Shown piece by piece: positions 29,039 to 38,174 of a stretch of 64,000 nt of DNA (position 1 is its first letter; each line of letters opens with the position of its first letter). The stretch is taken from positions 225,695 through 289,694 of the forward strand of contig NZ_JAHKPZ010000030.1 in assembly GCF_018860825.1 (NCBI RefSeq), read 5' to 3'. The notes beneath the pieces were generated by a model that did no database searches, had not been told where the DNA came from, and saw only the letters and a program-made list of their open reading frames with translations. This DNA comes from Lacinutrix sp. C3R15. Its GTDB lineage: Bacteria > Bacteroidota > Bacteroidia > Flavobacteriales > Flavobacteriaceae. Made by a program: the position numbers and the translations under genes.

Positions 29039-30040
29039 TTACTTATGAATAAATTCAAGTAATTTTTTCACCATAGAACTGCTTCCACAGTAGAAAGGAG
29101 CGCGTTCATGGATATTTGTTGGAACAACATCTAATATATCTACTTGACCATCTGTAGCAATACCACCTGCTTGCTCTGCTAAAAATGCCATGGGATTACA
29201 TTCGTAAAGTAAGCGTAATTTACCATCGGCATTAACGGTACTATTGGGATATAAATAAATACCTCCTTTTAGCATATTTCTATGAAAATCGGAAACTAAA
29301 GACCCAATATAGCGTTGAGAATACGGTCTATCATCTTCTATTTCTTGACAGTATTTTATGTATTTTTTTACCGAATCTGGAAAATGGCTATAATTTCCTT
29401 CATTCACAGAATAAATACTTCCGTTTTTTGGAATTTTTATATTGGGATGCGACAGATAAAAAGTACCAATTGCAGGATTTAGAGTAAATCCGTTCACACC
29501 ATCACCAGTGGTATATACTAACATGGTAGAAGTACCATAAAAAACATAACCTGCAGCAACTTGTGCTCTTCCTGGTTGTAAAAAATCTTTTTCTTCAACA
29601 GGAGTTCCTACTGGTGTAATTCTTCTAAAAATGGAAAAAATAGTACCTACAGAAACGTTTACATCTATATTAGAAGAACCATCTAAAGGATCCATAAGTA
29701 CTACATACTTACCATTTGATTCTTTATCTTGGCCTTTTATGGTAATAAATTCGTCATTTTCTTCAGAAACAATGCCACAAACAATATTTCTGTTTTTTAA
29801 AGATTGTATAAATGTTTTATTTGCAAATACATCTAATTTTTGTTGTTGTTCACCTTGTACATTTACATCTCCAGAATCTCCAAAAAGATCTACTAAGCCA
29901 GCTTTATTCACTTCGTGATTTACCACTTTAGCAGCTAATCGCAATGCGTTTAAAAGGCTGGATAGTTCTCCGGTAGAATACGTAAAAGAAGATTGATTTT
30001 TAATAATAAATTCTCCTAATGTACTTTTTTGGTGAGGCAT
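29039..30040 (-). CDS. fbp: Class 1 fructose-1,6-bisphosphatase
   Basis: 333 residues, the usual length. The metal and substrate motif [21 protein letters not shown] is intact, as are IVSEENDEF upstream and [22 protein letters not shown], with [20 protein letters not shown] at the end. It hydrolyses fructose-1,6-bisphosphate in gluconeogenesis. Its place 18 bases after the sugar kinase gene is unusual and informative: growth on fucose yields DHAP and lactate, so hexose phosphates must be made by gluconeogenesis. Cytosolic. The start is the first Met ([11 protein letters not shown]). Confidence 0.95.
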   Translation of the reverse strand: MPHQKSTLGEFIIKNQSSFTYSTGELSSLLNALRLAAKVVNHEVNKAGLVDLFGDSGDVNVQGEQQQKLDVFANKTFIQSLKNRNIVCGIVSEENDEFITIKGQDKESNGKYVVLMDPLDGSSNIDVNVSVGTIFSIFRRITPVGTPVEEKDFLQPGRAQVAAGYVFYGTSTMLVYTTGDGVNGFTLNPAIGTFYLSHPNIKIPKNGSIYSVNEGNYSHFPDSVKKYIKYCQEIEDDRPYSQRYIGSLVSDFHRNMLKGGIYLYPNSTVNADGKLRLLYECNPMAFLAEQAGGIATDGQVDILDVVPTNIHERAPFYCGSSSMVKKLLEFIHK

Positions 30041-30058
30041 TATTTTTAAATTAGCTAG

Positions 30059-31378
30059 TTATATATAGGACTTCATCATTAAAGCTGCTCCTAATGCACT
30101 TTCGTTTTTACAATCTGAAATTTTTATTACAATATCACTCTTTAGCATGTTTAAGAAAGCAATAAATATTAGATTTTTATTAAATCCTCCAGATATATAT
30201 ACTTCTTTAATGGAAGAATTTTCATCTGTGATTAAATTAATTCCTTGAATTACTTTTTTACTAATTTCAAAAATCAACTGATAATAAGCAGCTTCATAAT
30301 TTGCATAGTATGCCAATAATTCGGGATGTGCTTCAAAATCGCTATCTATTCCTTCGGATAAATAAACACGAGAGTCTTCGAGGATTAACTTTTCACACAA
30401 CTTAGTATTTAATTGAAGTTGTAAATGCTGATCTATATCTTCTTTAAAATGTTTACTTAAAGCGGTTAAATACACTTCATGAATTTTCCCTAAAAACTGC
30501 ATGGAAGATTTTATTTGCTGTTTTTGAGGTGTCATAAAACACAAGCAGTTATTTTTTAACTGATGCTGTGTTAAGGTTTCTTTACTAAAAGGATTCATTG
30601 CTATAATCCACGTACCTGTAGATAATAAAATAAATTCTTTATCTTTTTCAGATTCCAACAATCTAATGATAGATGCAGAACTATCGTGTAATCCTGTTCC
30701 TATTGCTATTTGTTGTCCGTTAAACTCGGTAAGTATAGCTTCTTCACCATTTTGTGGTATAGGTAAATTTAATTTATAATCTGTAACCCATTTATGATAC
30801 TGCATGGTATCAAAATCCCAGGTTGCTGTATGTGCACCAACAGATGTAAAATCTGCCGTTACTTGTTTTGTAAAAAGGTAGCTTAGATATTGTGGATAGT
30901 GCAAGATATTTGCAACTTTGTTCCAAAATTCTGGTTTTTCTTTTTGTAATTTTAATATTTGAAGTCCGGCATTTAGCATACCATAAGCTGGAGATGCTGT
31001 TTTTCTAGAAAACTCTTCTTGACCTTCATAAGCTTTATAAAACTCTTGATACACGTCTAATTCTAAGTCTAATGGCTTTAAATAATTATACAAAGGAGTA
31101 ATTCTATTACCATTGGCATCTAAATAAATAAGACTAGCGCCATGGGTAGAAAAGTTAATCGCTTTTATAACATATTTACCTTCTGCTTGTATTCTTTTTA
31201 TCTCACTTTGAATCCAATTCTCTATCGATACTATGTCATCACAAGGATAGCCATCTTCATCTAAAACTTCGTCAAAACGAGTTGCATTTCTGTATATTAG
31301 CTCGAAGGATTCATCAAATAAAAGGATTTTTTTATTTGTTTTACCAATATCAATTACAGCAATTACATTCATCATCAC
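30059..31378 (-). CDS. FGGY-family sugar kinase (L-fuculokinase/rhamnulokinase type)
   Basis: 439 residues. The N-terminal ATPase fold shows VIAVIDIGKTNKKILLFD, and the second half has LLSTGTWIIAMNPF and EVYISGGFNKNLIF, all typical of FGGY kinases. By position after fucI it should phosphorylate L-fuculose to L-fuculose-1-phosphate. The sequence alone does not separate fuculokinase from rhamnulokinase. The start is one of three consecutive Met codons. It is separated from fucI by 57 bases that contain a hairpin (31391-31424), and from fbp by 18 bases. Confidence 0.88.
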   Translation of the reverse strand: MMMNVIAVIDIGKTNKKILLFDESFELIYRNATRFDEVLDEDGYPCDDIVSIENWIQSEIKRIQAEGKYVIKAINFSTHGASLIYLDANGNRITPLYNYLKPLDLELDVYQEFYKAYEGQEEFSRKTASPAYGMLNAGLQILKLQKEKPEFWNKVANILHYPQYLSYLFTKQVTADFTSVGAHTATWDFDTMQYHKWVTDYKLNLPIPQNGEEAILTEFNGQQIAIGTGLHDSSASIIRLLESEKDKEFILLSTGTWIIAMNPFSKETLTQHQLKNNCLCFMTPQKQQIKSSMQFLGKIHEVYLTALSKHFKEDIDQHLQLQLNTKLCEKLILEDSRVYLSEGIDSDFEAHPELLAYYANYEAAYYQLIFEISKKVIQGINLITDENSSIKEVYISGGFNKNLIFIAFLNMLKSDIVIKISDCKNESALGAALMMKSYI

Positions 31379-31390
31379 AAATCAAAATTA

Positions 31391-31424
31391 AAAAAGGTGT
31401 CTACCATAAGGTAAACACCTTTTT
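31391..31424 (-). terminator. Hairpin with T tract between fucI and sugar kinase
   Basis: On the minus strand the sequence forms aaaaggtgtttacc / ggtagacacctttt with loop ttat and U-rich flanks, a good intrinsic terminator shape. It sits inside the operon, so it may lower transcription of kinase-fbp-HTCS relative to aldolase-fucI, or stabilise the upstream mRNA. Confidence 0.7.
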
Positions 31425-31435
31425 AGTTATTCTTA

Positions 31436-33223
31436 TTACTCTTTAAATCCGTATAAAGGACCATAATTCTTACAAGCTCTATAATCTGCGCCTTCTAAGC
31501 CTTCGCCAAAAGCAGACCATGCACTTGGTCTAAACACATCATCTTCAGAAACATTGTGCATGTTTACAGGAATACGTAACATAGCCGCTAATGAAATTAA
31601 ATCTGCTCCAATATGTCCATGAGAAATTGCTCCATGATTTGCTCCCCATTTTGCCATTACTGTGTACACATCTTTAAAGAAACCTGTCCCTGTTGTTCTT
31701 GGCACAAACCAAGTTGTTGGCCATGTTGGGTTTGTTCTTTCGTTTAAAACTTCATGAACATCTTCTGGTAATTCAACACTCCATCCTTCTACAATTTGTA
31801 AAACTGGACCAATCCCTTTTACAAGATTAATTCTACACATAGTTAATGGAATAGTTCCTTTTGTTTTAAATTGAGAAGAGAATCCTCCTCCTCTAAAATA
31901 CTCACCAATAGCTGCTGGCCATTTGGTATTATCTAAACATTTTTGAACTTCTTCTTCTGTAATTTCCCAGAATGGCTTCATTGTAGGATTTCCTTCAGCA
32001 TCTGTTTGTTGTGCAGTAGCATCTAAAGTTGTAGAACCAGAATTGATTAAGTGAATGATTCCATCTTTAGCAATACCTGTTAATTTTTTACCTGTAACTC
32101 GTTCTACAGACTCAGGACTCCAGTACGTACGTACATCAGAGAATAACTGTGCTTTATTAGTTAACAAGTGCCCAAACAACATAGAAATAGCGTTTAAACA
32201 GTCATTTTCTGTAGCGAAAGTATATGCTTGACGAATACCGTTCCAATCAAAAGAAGAGTTTAAAATAGATTCTGTAAAATCTGCGTTTGGTTGGTAATCT
32301 GTCCACTGACGTTGCCCTTGGAAACCTCCCATAATAGCATTTCTACCTTTAGATTCTTCACCAAACCCCATTTCTTTCAATTTAGGATTTCCGTTCATTA
32401 AATCTTTACAGATTAAAGTCATTTTCACAACTTTTTCCCATTCTGCATCTTTTACTTCTGCAGATTTTTGCGCTTCTGGGCTGTTATAATCTTTTCCTTC
32501 TTTACAGTTTTCTTTAGTCCAAGCTAATGCTTTTTCAAATTCGTCATGATCATAAATACCTTCATCTATACGTCTTAAAAGCTCTACAGACTCTACAAAC
32601 TCGGCTCTTACACCTAAGTAATCTTGTAAAAAGTTAACATCTACCATAGAACCAGCAATTCCCATAGAACTATATCCTATTGATAAATACGATTTCCCGT
32701 TCATTTGAGCCACTGCTAATCCTCCTTTTACAAAACGTAATATTTTTTCAGAAACATCTTGAGGAATGGTTTGATCTCCACTATCTTGCACTTCTTTACC
32801 ATAAATTCCAAAAGCTGGTAATCCTTTTTGAGAATATCCTGCTAATGCCGCTGCTAAGTAAACAGCACCTGGTCTTTCTGTTCCGTTAAACCCCCAAACT
32901 GCTTTAGGAGTTAATGGGTTGGTATCCATAACCTCTGTACCATAACACCAACATGGCGTTACTGTTAATGAAACCTCTACTCCTTCTCTTTTAAATTTAT
33001 CTGCACAAGCTGCTGCATCTGCAACACCACCAATAGTAGTATCTGCTATTACAACCTCTACTTTTTCTCCACTAGGAAAACGCAACGTTTCTTCAATTAG
33101 TCTTGCTGCAGCCTTAGCCATGTCCATAGTTTGAACTTCTAATGACTCTCTAACACCTAATTCACGTCCATCAATCACCGGACGAATTCCTACTTTTGGC
33201 AGTCTACCTATTAATCTACTCAT
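31436..33223 (-). CDS. fucI: L-fucose isomerase
   Basis: 595 residues, close to the usual length of about 590. The start [20 protein letters not shown] is typical of FucI. Other family segments are present: [25 protein letters not shown], and [29 protein letters not shown] near the end, which holds conserved His residues. It converts L-fucose to L-fuculose (also D-arabinose to ribulose) in the cytosol with Mn2+. It lies 15 bases after the aldolase gene, in one operon with kinase, fbp and HTCS. Confidence 0.97.
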   Translation of the reverse strand: MSRLIGRLPKVGIRPVIDGRELGVRESLEVQTMDMAKAAARLIEETLRFPSGEKVEVVIADTTIGGVADAAACADKFKREGVEVSLTVTPCWCYGTEVMDTNPLTPKAVWGFNGTERPGAVYLAAALAGYSQKGLPAFGIYGKEVQDSGDQTIPQDVSEKILRFVKGGLAVAQMNGKSYLSIGYSSMGIAGSMVDVNFLQDYLGVRAEFVESVELLRRIDEGIYDHDEFEKALAWTKENCKEGKDYNSPEAQKSAEVKDAEWEKVVKMTLICKDLMNGNPKLKEMGFGEESKGRNAIMGGFQGQRQWTDYQPNADFTESILNSSFDWNGIRQAYTFATENDCLNAISMLFGHLLTNKAQLFSDVRTYWSPESVERVTGKKLTGIAKDGIIHLINSGSTTLDATAQQTDAEGNPTMKPFWEITEEEVQKCLDNTKWPAAIGEYFRGGGFSSQFKTKGTIPLTMCRINLVKGIGPVLQIVEGWSVELPEDVHEVLNERTNPTWPTTWFVPRTTGTGFFKDVYTVMAKWGANHGAISHGHIGADLISLAAMLRIPVNMHNVSEDDVFRPSAWSAFGEGLEGADYRACKNYGPLYGFKE

Positions 33224-33238
33224 GATTATATTTTTTTA

Positions 33239-34033
33239 TTATGTGAATTGTTCTAATTCTGTTAATTGTTCGTTTGAAAGTCCAGCTGGTTGAAATCCTG
33301 CTGCCCAACACATCATTAACATTTTAGCACCTTTATTTGCTACATCTAAAAAGTCCCAAGCCTGCATTACATCTGGCGCTGTTGCTGTTGCTCCATGCTT
33401 TTCCCATAAGGAAACGTTTCTTGTTTTAAAGGCTTCCATAGTTACTTCTGCTAAAGCCGCTGTACTTGATAAAGCATACGGTGTACAGTGAATACCTTTA
33501 GGAACAAATACTTTAACCTCAGGACACATTGCCCAAATTTGTCTGTTTAATTCTTCTTCGTTATCAAATAACTCATGATGACTCATACAGATTAATTCTA
33601 ATGGATGTGTATGCACAACCGCTAAGTTTTCTGGATGATGAATAGAGTTAAACAAATGGATACTTGCATGAGAAATTAACTCACAAGTTGGTCCAAAATT
33701 AGGTCTGTTACCTCCCCAAATAATAGAGTAAGCTGTTGCGTCTTCATTGATATAAAGAATACAAGACACTTCTTCTAACTTGTCTACCAAGTCTCTTAAA
33801 TAACATCCTGTACCTGTAATATAAATTACAAATCCAGCTGATTCTTTAGGGAAATCGAAAGGTACTTCTTCTCCAATTCCTTGAACATCTTCTTTTTTAA
33901 AGAAAGACGTTAAGTTCATAGAAATGTTTCCAGCATTTCTCTCTGCCCATTCTCTTTGCCATAAGTATCCAGCTACTGTAGATACTTTTTTTAATTCTTG
34001 TTGTACTTCTATTGGAAGTTTTAGAGTCTTCAT
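33239..34033 (-). CDS. Class II aldolase, RhaD-type, acting on fuculose-1-phosphate (inferred)
   Basis: 264 residues. Class II aldolase fold: ERNAGNISMNLT, the phosphate-binding region ITGTGCYLRDL, Zn ligands in VVHTHPLEL, and a third His in LWEKHGATA. Length and overall layout fit rhamnulose-1-phosphate aldolase (about 274) better than FucA (about 215). The operon with fucose isomerase implies that it splits L-fuculose-1-phosphate into DHAP and L-lactaldehyde. RhaD-like enzymes serving in fucose loci are common in Bacteroidetes. First gene of the minus-strand operon, divergent from the AraC gene. Confidence 0.85.
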   Translation of the reverse strand: MKTLKLPIEVQQELKKVSTVAGYLWQREWAERNAGNISMNLTSFFKKEDVQGIGEEVPFDFPKESAGFVIYITGTGCYLRDLVDKLEEVSCILYINEDATAYSIIWGGNRPNFGPTCELISHASIHLFNSIHHPENLAVVHTHPLELICMSHHELFDNEEELNRQIWAMCPEVKVFVPKGIHCTPYALSSTAALAEVTMEAFKTRNVSLWEKHGATATAPDVMQAWDFLDVANKGAKMLMMCWAAGFQPAGLSNEQLTELEQFT

Positions 34034-34133
34034 AATCTTTTGATAATTTAGATTACAAAACTATTAGATTTATACGTTCAATAAATATTCAAAATCCGTA
34101 TTTTTGTATCTAATTTAAACATTCTTAAAAAAA
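34034..34133. promoter_or_regulatory. Divergent promoter region of fucose operon and AraC gene
   Basis: 100 bases between two divergent starts. A minus-strand -7-like element TAGTTTTG (34063-34056) and a plus-strand one TATTTTTG (34099-34106) both fit the Bacteroidetes TAnnTTTG consensus. No good TTTG -33 box is at standard spacing for either. The AraC protein encoded alongside probably binds here. Confidence 0.5.
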
Positions 34134-35033
34134 ATGAAAATTGCTAAAAACGTAAGTTTAGGAGACCCATCCTCTAATTTTCAGAATTTTATTGACTTAA
34201 AATTAAAGTTGCTTTGTTGTAGATATTGGCTACTAGACTTGTGGGATTGCCACGACATGGTTTTTCCTTATTGGAGAATATATTGGAATAAAAATGAAGG
34301 AGGTGAGCTAATTCATAATGACAAAATAACAACAATGCGCCCAGACATGTTATATATCATTCCGCCATTCACTTCTTTTTCTTCTCGATTTGCTAAACAC
34401 CACATTTATAAAACGGGTATTCATGTTTCTGGAAACCACCTAACCAACACAATTGATGAGAGCAAATATGAAGAAAAATCTTTAATCCATTTTTTTACGC
34501 ACTTTAATTTAGGGGTTCCTTTTGACAATGTTTACCCTCGTATTATCGAAATTGAATTAACTGATTATTTAAAAGAAAGGTTAATTTATTTAACCGAAAG
34601 ATTAAAAATAGAAAATACCGATTTTAAATTAACTTTTAACTTAAAATTACAAGCATTTATTAAAGAAACACTTACCAATATTGGTCCGGAATTATGGAAA
34701 ACCATAAATATGGATGATCGTGTTTTAAAGGTGATTCGTTTTGTTGAAATGAACGTAAACAAAAAATTAAGTAATGCTGAAATTGCAGATGTCGTTAACA
34801 TGGCCTCCAATTCTTTTGCACGATTATTTAAACAGGAAATGAATATTTCAGTGCATAATTTTATTCAAAACAGAAAAATAGCAAAAGCTTGTGATTTATT
34901 TGAACATTCAAATAACACAATTGAAGAAGTAGCTTTTAATTTAGGATTCTCAGATCGCTATCATTTCTCTAGAGTGTTTAAATCTGTAACAGGCTTAACA
35001 CCTGCCGTTTACAAGTCTGGAAAATACACTTAA
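34134..35033 (+). CDS. AraC-family transcriptional regulator (fucose locus)
   Basis: 299 residues. The N-terminal half is a cupin-like ligand-binding domain (DMLYIIPPFTSFSSRFAKHHIYKTGIHVSG). The C-terminal 100 residues are a double HTH of AraC type (LSNAEIADVVNMASNSFARLFKQEMN ... TIEEVAFNLGFSDRYHFSRVFKSVTGLTPAVYK). It is divergent from the aldolase-fucI operon and 207 bases upstream of the aldehyde dehydrogenase. It is thus well placed to control both arms in response to fucose, fuculose or a phosphate ester; the effector is not evident. Confidence 0.92.
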   Translation: MKIAKNVSLGDPSSNFQNFIDLKLKLLCCRYWLLDLWDCHDMVFPYWRIYWNKNEGGELIHNDKITTMRPDMLYIIPPFTSFSSRFAKHHIYKTGIHVSGNHLTNTIDESKYEEKSLIHFFTHFNLGVPFDNVYPRIIEIELTDYLKERLIYLTERLKIENTDFKLTFNLKLQAFIKETLTNIGPELWKTINMDDRVLKVIRFVEMNVNKKLSNAEIADVVNMASNSFARLFKQEMNISVHNFIQNRKIAKACDLFEHSNNTIEEVAFNLGFSDRYHFSRVFKSVTGLTPAVYKSGKYT

Positions 35034-35240
35034 TAATACCTTATACAATTATCATGTTTTAACAGAAACAAGACAAATGTTTAAATTGTACATATTATTG
35101 ATTATTATGGATAAATATTTTTAAGTATTCTATTTATATGTTTGTACGCAATCATTATTTTAATTCCCTATTTGCTTATAAAAATATTACATTCTAAAGT
35201 AATAAGCGCTACGGTATAATAAAACATAAAACCTTTTAAC

Positions 35241-36680
35241 ATGAAACAATTTGATCAATTTATAAACGGAAAGTTTGTTAAATCCACTTCAACTAAAGTA
35301 ACAGAAGTTCTAAATCCTTGTACAGAAGAAATATTATCAGAGATACCATATGGATCTGTTGAAGATGCTAATAAAGCATTAGATGCTGCGAAAGAATCGC
35401 AACACGCATGGAAATCTCTAACAGCAGTTGAACGTGCTGGTTATTTACATAAAATGGCTAATGTCATTCGTGAAAATCGTGTGTTTTTAGCTGAGACTTT
35501 AGCTGCAGAACAAGCAAAAGTGATAGGCTTAGCACAAGTAGAAATTGATGTTACAGCTGATTATTTTGATTATTATGCAGGTTTTGCAAGACGTATAGAA
35601 GGAGAAATTATACAAAGTGACCGTAAAAAAGAACACATTTTTTTACATAAAGCACCTATTGGAGTTGCTGTAGGTATTTTACCTTGGAACTTCCCATTTT
35701 TTGTAATGGCAAGAAAAGTTGCTGGATCTTTAATTACAGGAAACACTTGTGTAATTAAACCTAGCTGTATTGCACCAAATACTATTATGGAATGGGTAGA
35801 TTTAATACAAAAAATAGAATTACCTGCTGGTGTATTAAACTTTGTGTGTGGTTCTGGGCCAGTTGTTGGAAATGCACTTTCTAAAAGTCCTATTACAGGT
35901 ATTATCAGTTTAACTGGTAGTGTATTTGCAGGTCAAAAAGTTATGGAAGCTGCTTCTGAAAACATTACAAAAGTATCTTTAGAATTAGGTGGTAAAGCTC
36001 CTGCTATTGTTTGTGCTGATGCAAATTTAGAATTGGCAGTTAATGCCGTTGTTGGTTCTAGAATTATTTATAGCGGACAAGTATGTAATTGTGCAGAACG
36101 TGTGTATGTTGAAGAATCTATTCACGATCAATTTTTAGATATGGTTACTGCTAAAATGAACGCATTAAAAGTAGAAGATGCTTTTTCTGACAACAATCCA
36201 GATATGAGTGCATTGGTTTCTAAAGCACAATTAGATAAAGTAGCCGAAATGGTTGAGTTTGCTAAAAAAGAAGGCGCAGAAGTTTTAATTGGAGGAGAGA
36301 AATCTAGCCAATTTGATAAAGGATATTTTTACCAACCTACATTACTAACTAACGTAAGACAAGATATGCAAATCATACAAGATGAAGTTTTTGGTCCTGT
36401 ATTACCAGTAATGAAATTTAGTACTTTGGATGAAGCCATTGCATTGGCAAATGATTCTGAGTATGGTTTAACATCATCCATTTTCTCAGAAAACTTCAAC
36501 AAAGTAATGCATGCCGCTGAAGAATTACAATATGGAGAAACCTATATAAATAGAGAACATTTTGAAGCTATTCAAGGGTTCCACGCAGGATGGAAAAAAT
36601 CTGGAATTGGTGGAGCTGATGGAAAACATGGTATGGAAGAATACCTTCAAACAAAAGTGATTTACGCACAATACAGATAG
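35241..36680 (+). CDS. aldA: Lactaldehyde dehydrogenase (aldehyde dehydrogenase family)
   Basis: 479 residues, the same length as E. coli AldA. Family features: GILPWNFPFFVMARKVAGSL, the NAD-binding LTGSVFAGQKVMEAA, the catalytic Glu in LELGGKAP, the catalytic Cys in YSGQVCNCAERVYV, and EVFGPVLPVMKF. In a fucose locus it should oxidise L-lactaldehyde to L-lactate with NAD+. It opens the plus-strand arm and is separated from fucP by a hairpin and 91 bases. A TATGTTTG element (35137-35144) upstream may be a -7 box, but no clear -33 box accompanies it. Confidence 0.9.
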   Translation: MKQFDQFINGKFVKSTSTKVTEVLNPCTEEILSEIPYGSVEDANKALDAAKESQHAWKSLTAVERAGYLHKMANVIRENRVFLAETLAAEQAKVIGLAQVEIDVTADYFDYYAGFARRIEGEIIQSDRKKEHIFLHKAPIGVAVGILPWNFPFFVMARKVAGSLITGNTCVIKPSCIAPNTIMEWVDLIQKIELPAGVLNFVCGSGPVVGNALSKSPITGIISLTGSVFAGQKVMEAASENITKVSLELGGKAPAIVCADANLELAVNAVVGSRIIYSGQVCNCAERVYVEESIHDQFLDMVTAKMNALKVEDAFSDNNPDMSALVSKAQLDKVAEMVEFAKKEGAEVLIGGEKSSQFDKGYFYQPTLLTNVRQDMQIIQDEVFGPVLPVMKFSTLDEAIALANDSEYGLTSSIFSENFNKVMHAAEELQYGETYINREHFEAIQGFHAGWKKSGIGGADGKHGMEEYLQTKVIYAQYR

Positions 36681-36700
36681 AAATTAAAAGCAGATTATTA

Positions 36701-36746
36701 AAGCACTATTCATTTTTAGATTTTAATTTGAATGGTGCTTTTTTTT
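36701..36746 (+). terminator. Intrinsic terminator after aldA
   Basis: Stem aagcactattca / tgaatggtgctt (36701-36712 and 36729-36740, one G-T pair) followed by eight T. It lies 26 bases before fucP, so fucP may be read by partial read-through or have its own start. Confidence 0.75.
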
Positions 36747-36771
36747 CATTGAAACAAAAAAACAAGACGAA

Positions 36772-38070
36772 ATGACGAATTCAACAAAAGTACCAGTAGT
36801 ATCTAAAGAGGTCATAATTCCATTTATACTCATTACATCTTTGTTTGCTCTTTGGGGATTTGCTAATGACATTACAAACCCAATGGTAGCTGCCTTTGCA
36901 ACTGTTATGGAAATTTCAACAGCAAAAGCTGCTTTAGTACAATTAGCATTTTATGGTGGTTACGCAACCATGGCTATTCCTGCGGCACTTTTTGTTAGAA
37001 AATACAGCTATAAAAGCGGTATTCTTCTAGGATTAACATTATACGCTATAGGCGCATTATTATTTTATCCTGCGGCACAATTTGAAGTGTTCGGTTTTTT
37101 CCTTGGATCTTTATACATCTTAACCTTTGGTTTAGCTTTTTTAGAAACCACTGCAAACCCTTTTATTTTGGCAATGGGAGACGAACGCACAGCAACACAG
37201 CGTTTAAACTTAGCACAAGCCTTCAACCCTATTGGTTCTCTTTTTGGTATGTTTGTAGCCTCTAAATTCATACTTATAGCATTAGATTCAGACATAAGAG
37301 ATGAAGCAGGTAAACTTGTTTTTAACACTTTAAGCGAAGCCCAAAAGGCTGTTATTAGAACACACGATTTAGAAATCATTAGAAACCCTTATATTATTCT
37401 TGGCTTTGTAGTTATAACAATGTTAGTTATAATATCTATTACCAAAATGCCTAAAAGAACTGTTAGTGACAACCCTACTAGTGCAGCATCTTCGTTTAAA
37501 AGATTATTTAAAAACGGAAAATATAAAGAAGGTGTTTTAGCACAACTATTTTATGTAGCAGCTCAAATTATGTGCTGGACATTCATTATTCAATATGCAG
37601 AAAACTTAGGAATATCAAAAGCAGAGGCACAAAATTACAACATTATTGCAATGGCTATATTTTTATGTAGCAGATTCATTAGTACCTTTTTAATGAAATA
37701 TGTAAATTCAAGAAAACTACTTATGGTTTTTGCTTTATGTGCTATGGTAACAATTTCTGGTGTTATATTAATTGAAGGCATTTTAGGTCTTTATTTATTA
37801 GTTGCTACCTCTGCATTTATGTCTTTAATGTTTCCTACCATTTACGGGATTGCTTTAGACGGATTAAGAGCAGACGATACTGCTATTGGAGCAGCTGGCC
37901 TAGTTATGGCTATTGTTGGAGGTGCTTTAATGCCTATTTTACAAGGATTAATGATAGACACAGAAAAAATAGGACCTTTTTCTGGTGTTAACTTTTCTTT
38001 CATTCTTCCTTTTATCTGTTTCTGTTTTATTGCATTATACGGTTACAGAACATTAAAATTTCACAAGTAA
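36772..38070 (+). CDS. fucP: L-fucose:H+ symporter (FucP family MFS permease)
   Basis: 432 residues with about 12 membrane helices. The start region PFILITSLFALWGFANDITNPMVAAF contains the FucP hallmark Asn-Asp pair in helix 1. FGLAFLETTANPFILAMGDERTATQRLNLAQAFNPIGSLFG is also typical of the FucP/GluP group. It imports L-fucose across the inner membrane using the proton gradient. The gene is followed directly by a truncated mutarotase remnant and the lactate dehydrogenase. Confidence 0.93.
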   Translation: MTNSTKVPVVSKEVIIPFILITSLFALWGFANDITNPMVAAFATVMEISTAKAALVQLAFYGGYATMAIPAALFVRKYSYKSGILLGLTLYAIGALLFYPAAQFEVFGFFLGSLYILTFGLAFLETTANPFILAMGDERTATQRLNLAQAFNPIGSLFGMFVASKFILIALDSDIRDEAGKLVFNTLSEAQKAVIRTHDLEIIRNPYIILGFVVITMLVIISITKMPKRTVSDNPTSAASSFKRLFKNGKYKEGVLAQLFYVAAQIMCWTFIIQYAENLGISKAEAQNYNIIAMAIFLCSRFISTFLMKYVNSRKLLMVFALCAMVTISGVILIEGILGLYLLVATSAFMSLMFPTIYGIALDGLRADDTAIGAAGLVMAIVGGALMPILQGLMIDTEKIGPFSGVNFSFILPFICFCFIALYGYRTLKFHK

Positions 38071-38078
38071 CAATAGTA

Positions 38079-38174
38079 ATGAAAAGATATTGTTTTGCTT
38101 TAGATCTCATTAATGACGCTAAACTCATTTCAGAATATAAAAATATCATGAAAAAATATGGCTATAGAATTTAA
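38079..38174 (+). pseudogene. Truncated L-rhamnose/L-fucose mutarotase (RhaM-type) remnant
   Basis: A 31-codon frame starts 8 bases after fucP and reads MKRYCFALDLINDAKLISEY, then KNIMKKYG and a stop. This matches the start of RhaM-family (COG3254) mutarotases, which are about 105-115 residues long and begin M-K-R-Y-x-x-x-L-D-L with a following 'LI.EY' helix. The rest of the domain, including the catalytic His and Tyr regions, is missing. The frame runs into the lactate dehydrogenase, whose ATG (38158) lies inside it in another frame. A deletion joining the two genes is the simplest explanation. It could still act as a translated leader for the downstream gene. Confidence 0.7.

Noticed and set aside
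33239-34033. Rhamnose rather than fucose pathway, based on the RhaD-type aldolase
   Set aside because: The isomerase is clearly FucI and the permease FucP; RhaD-type aldolases are often used in Bacteroidetes fucose loci.
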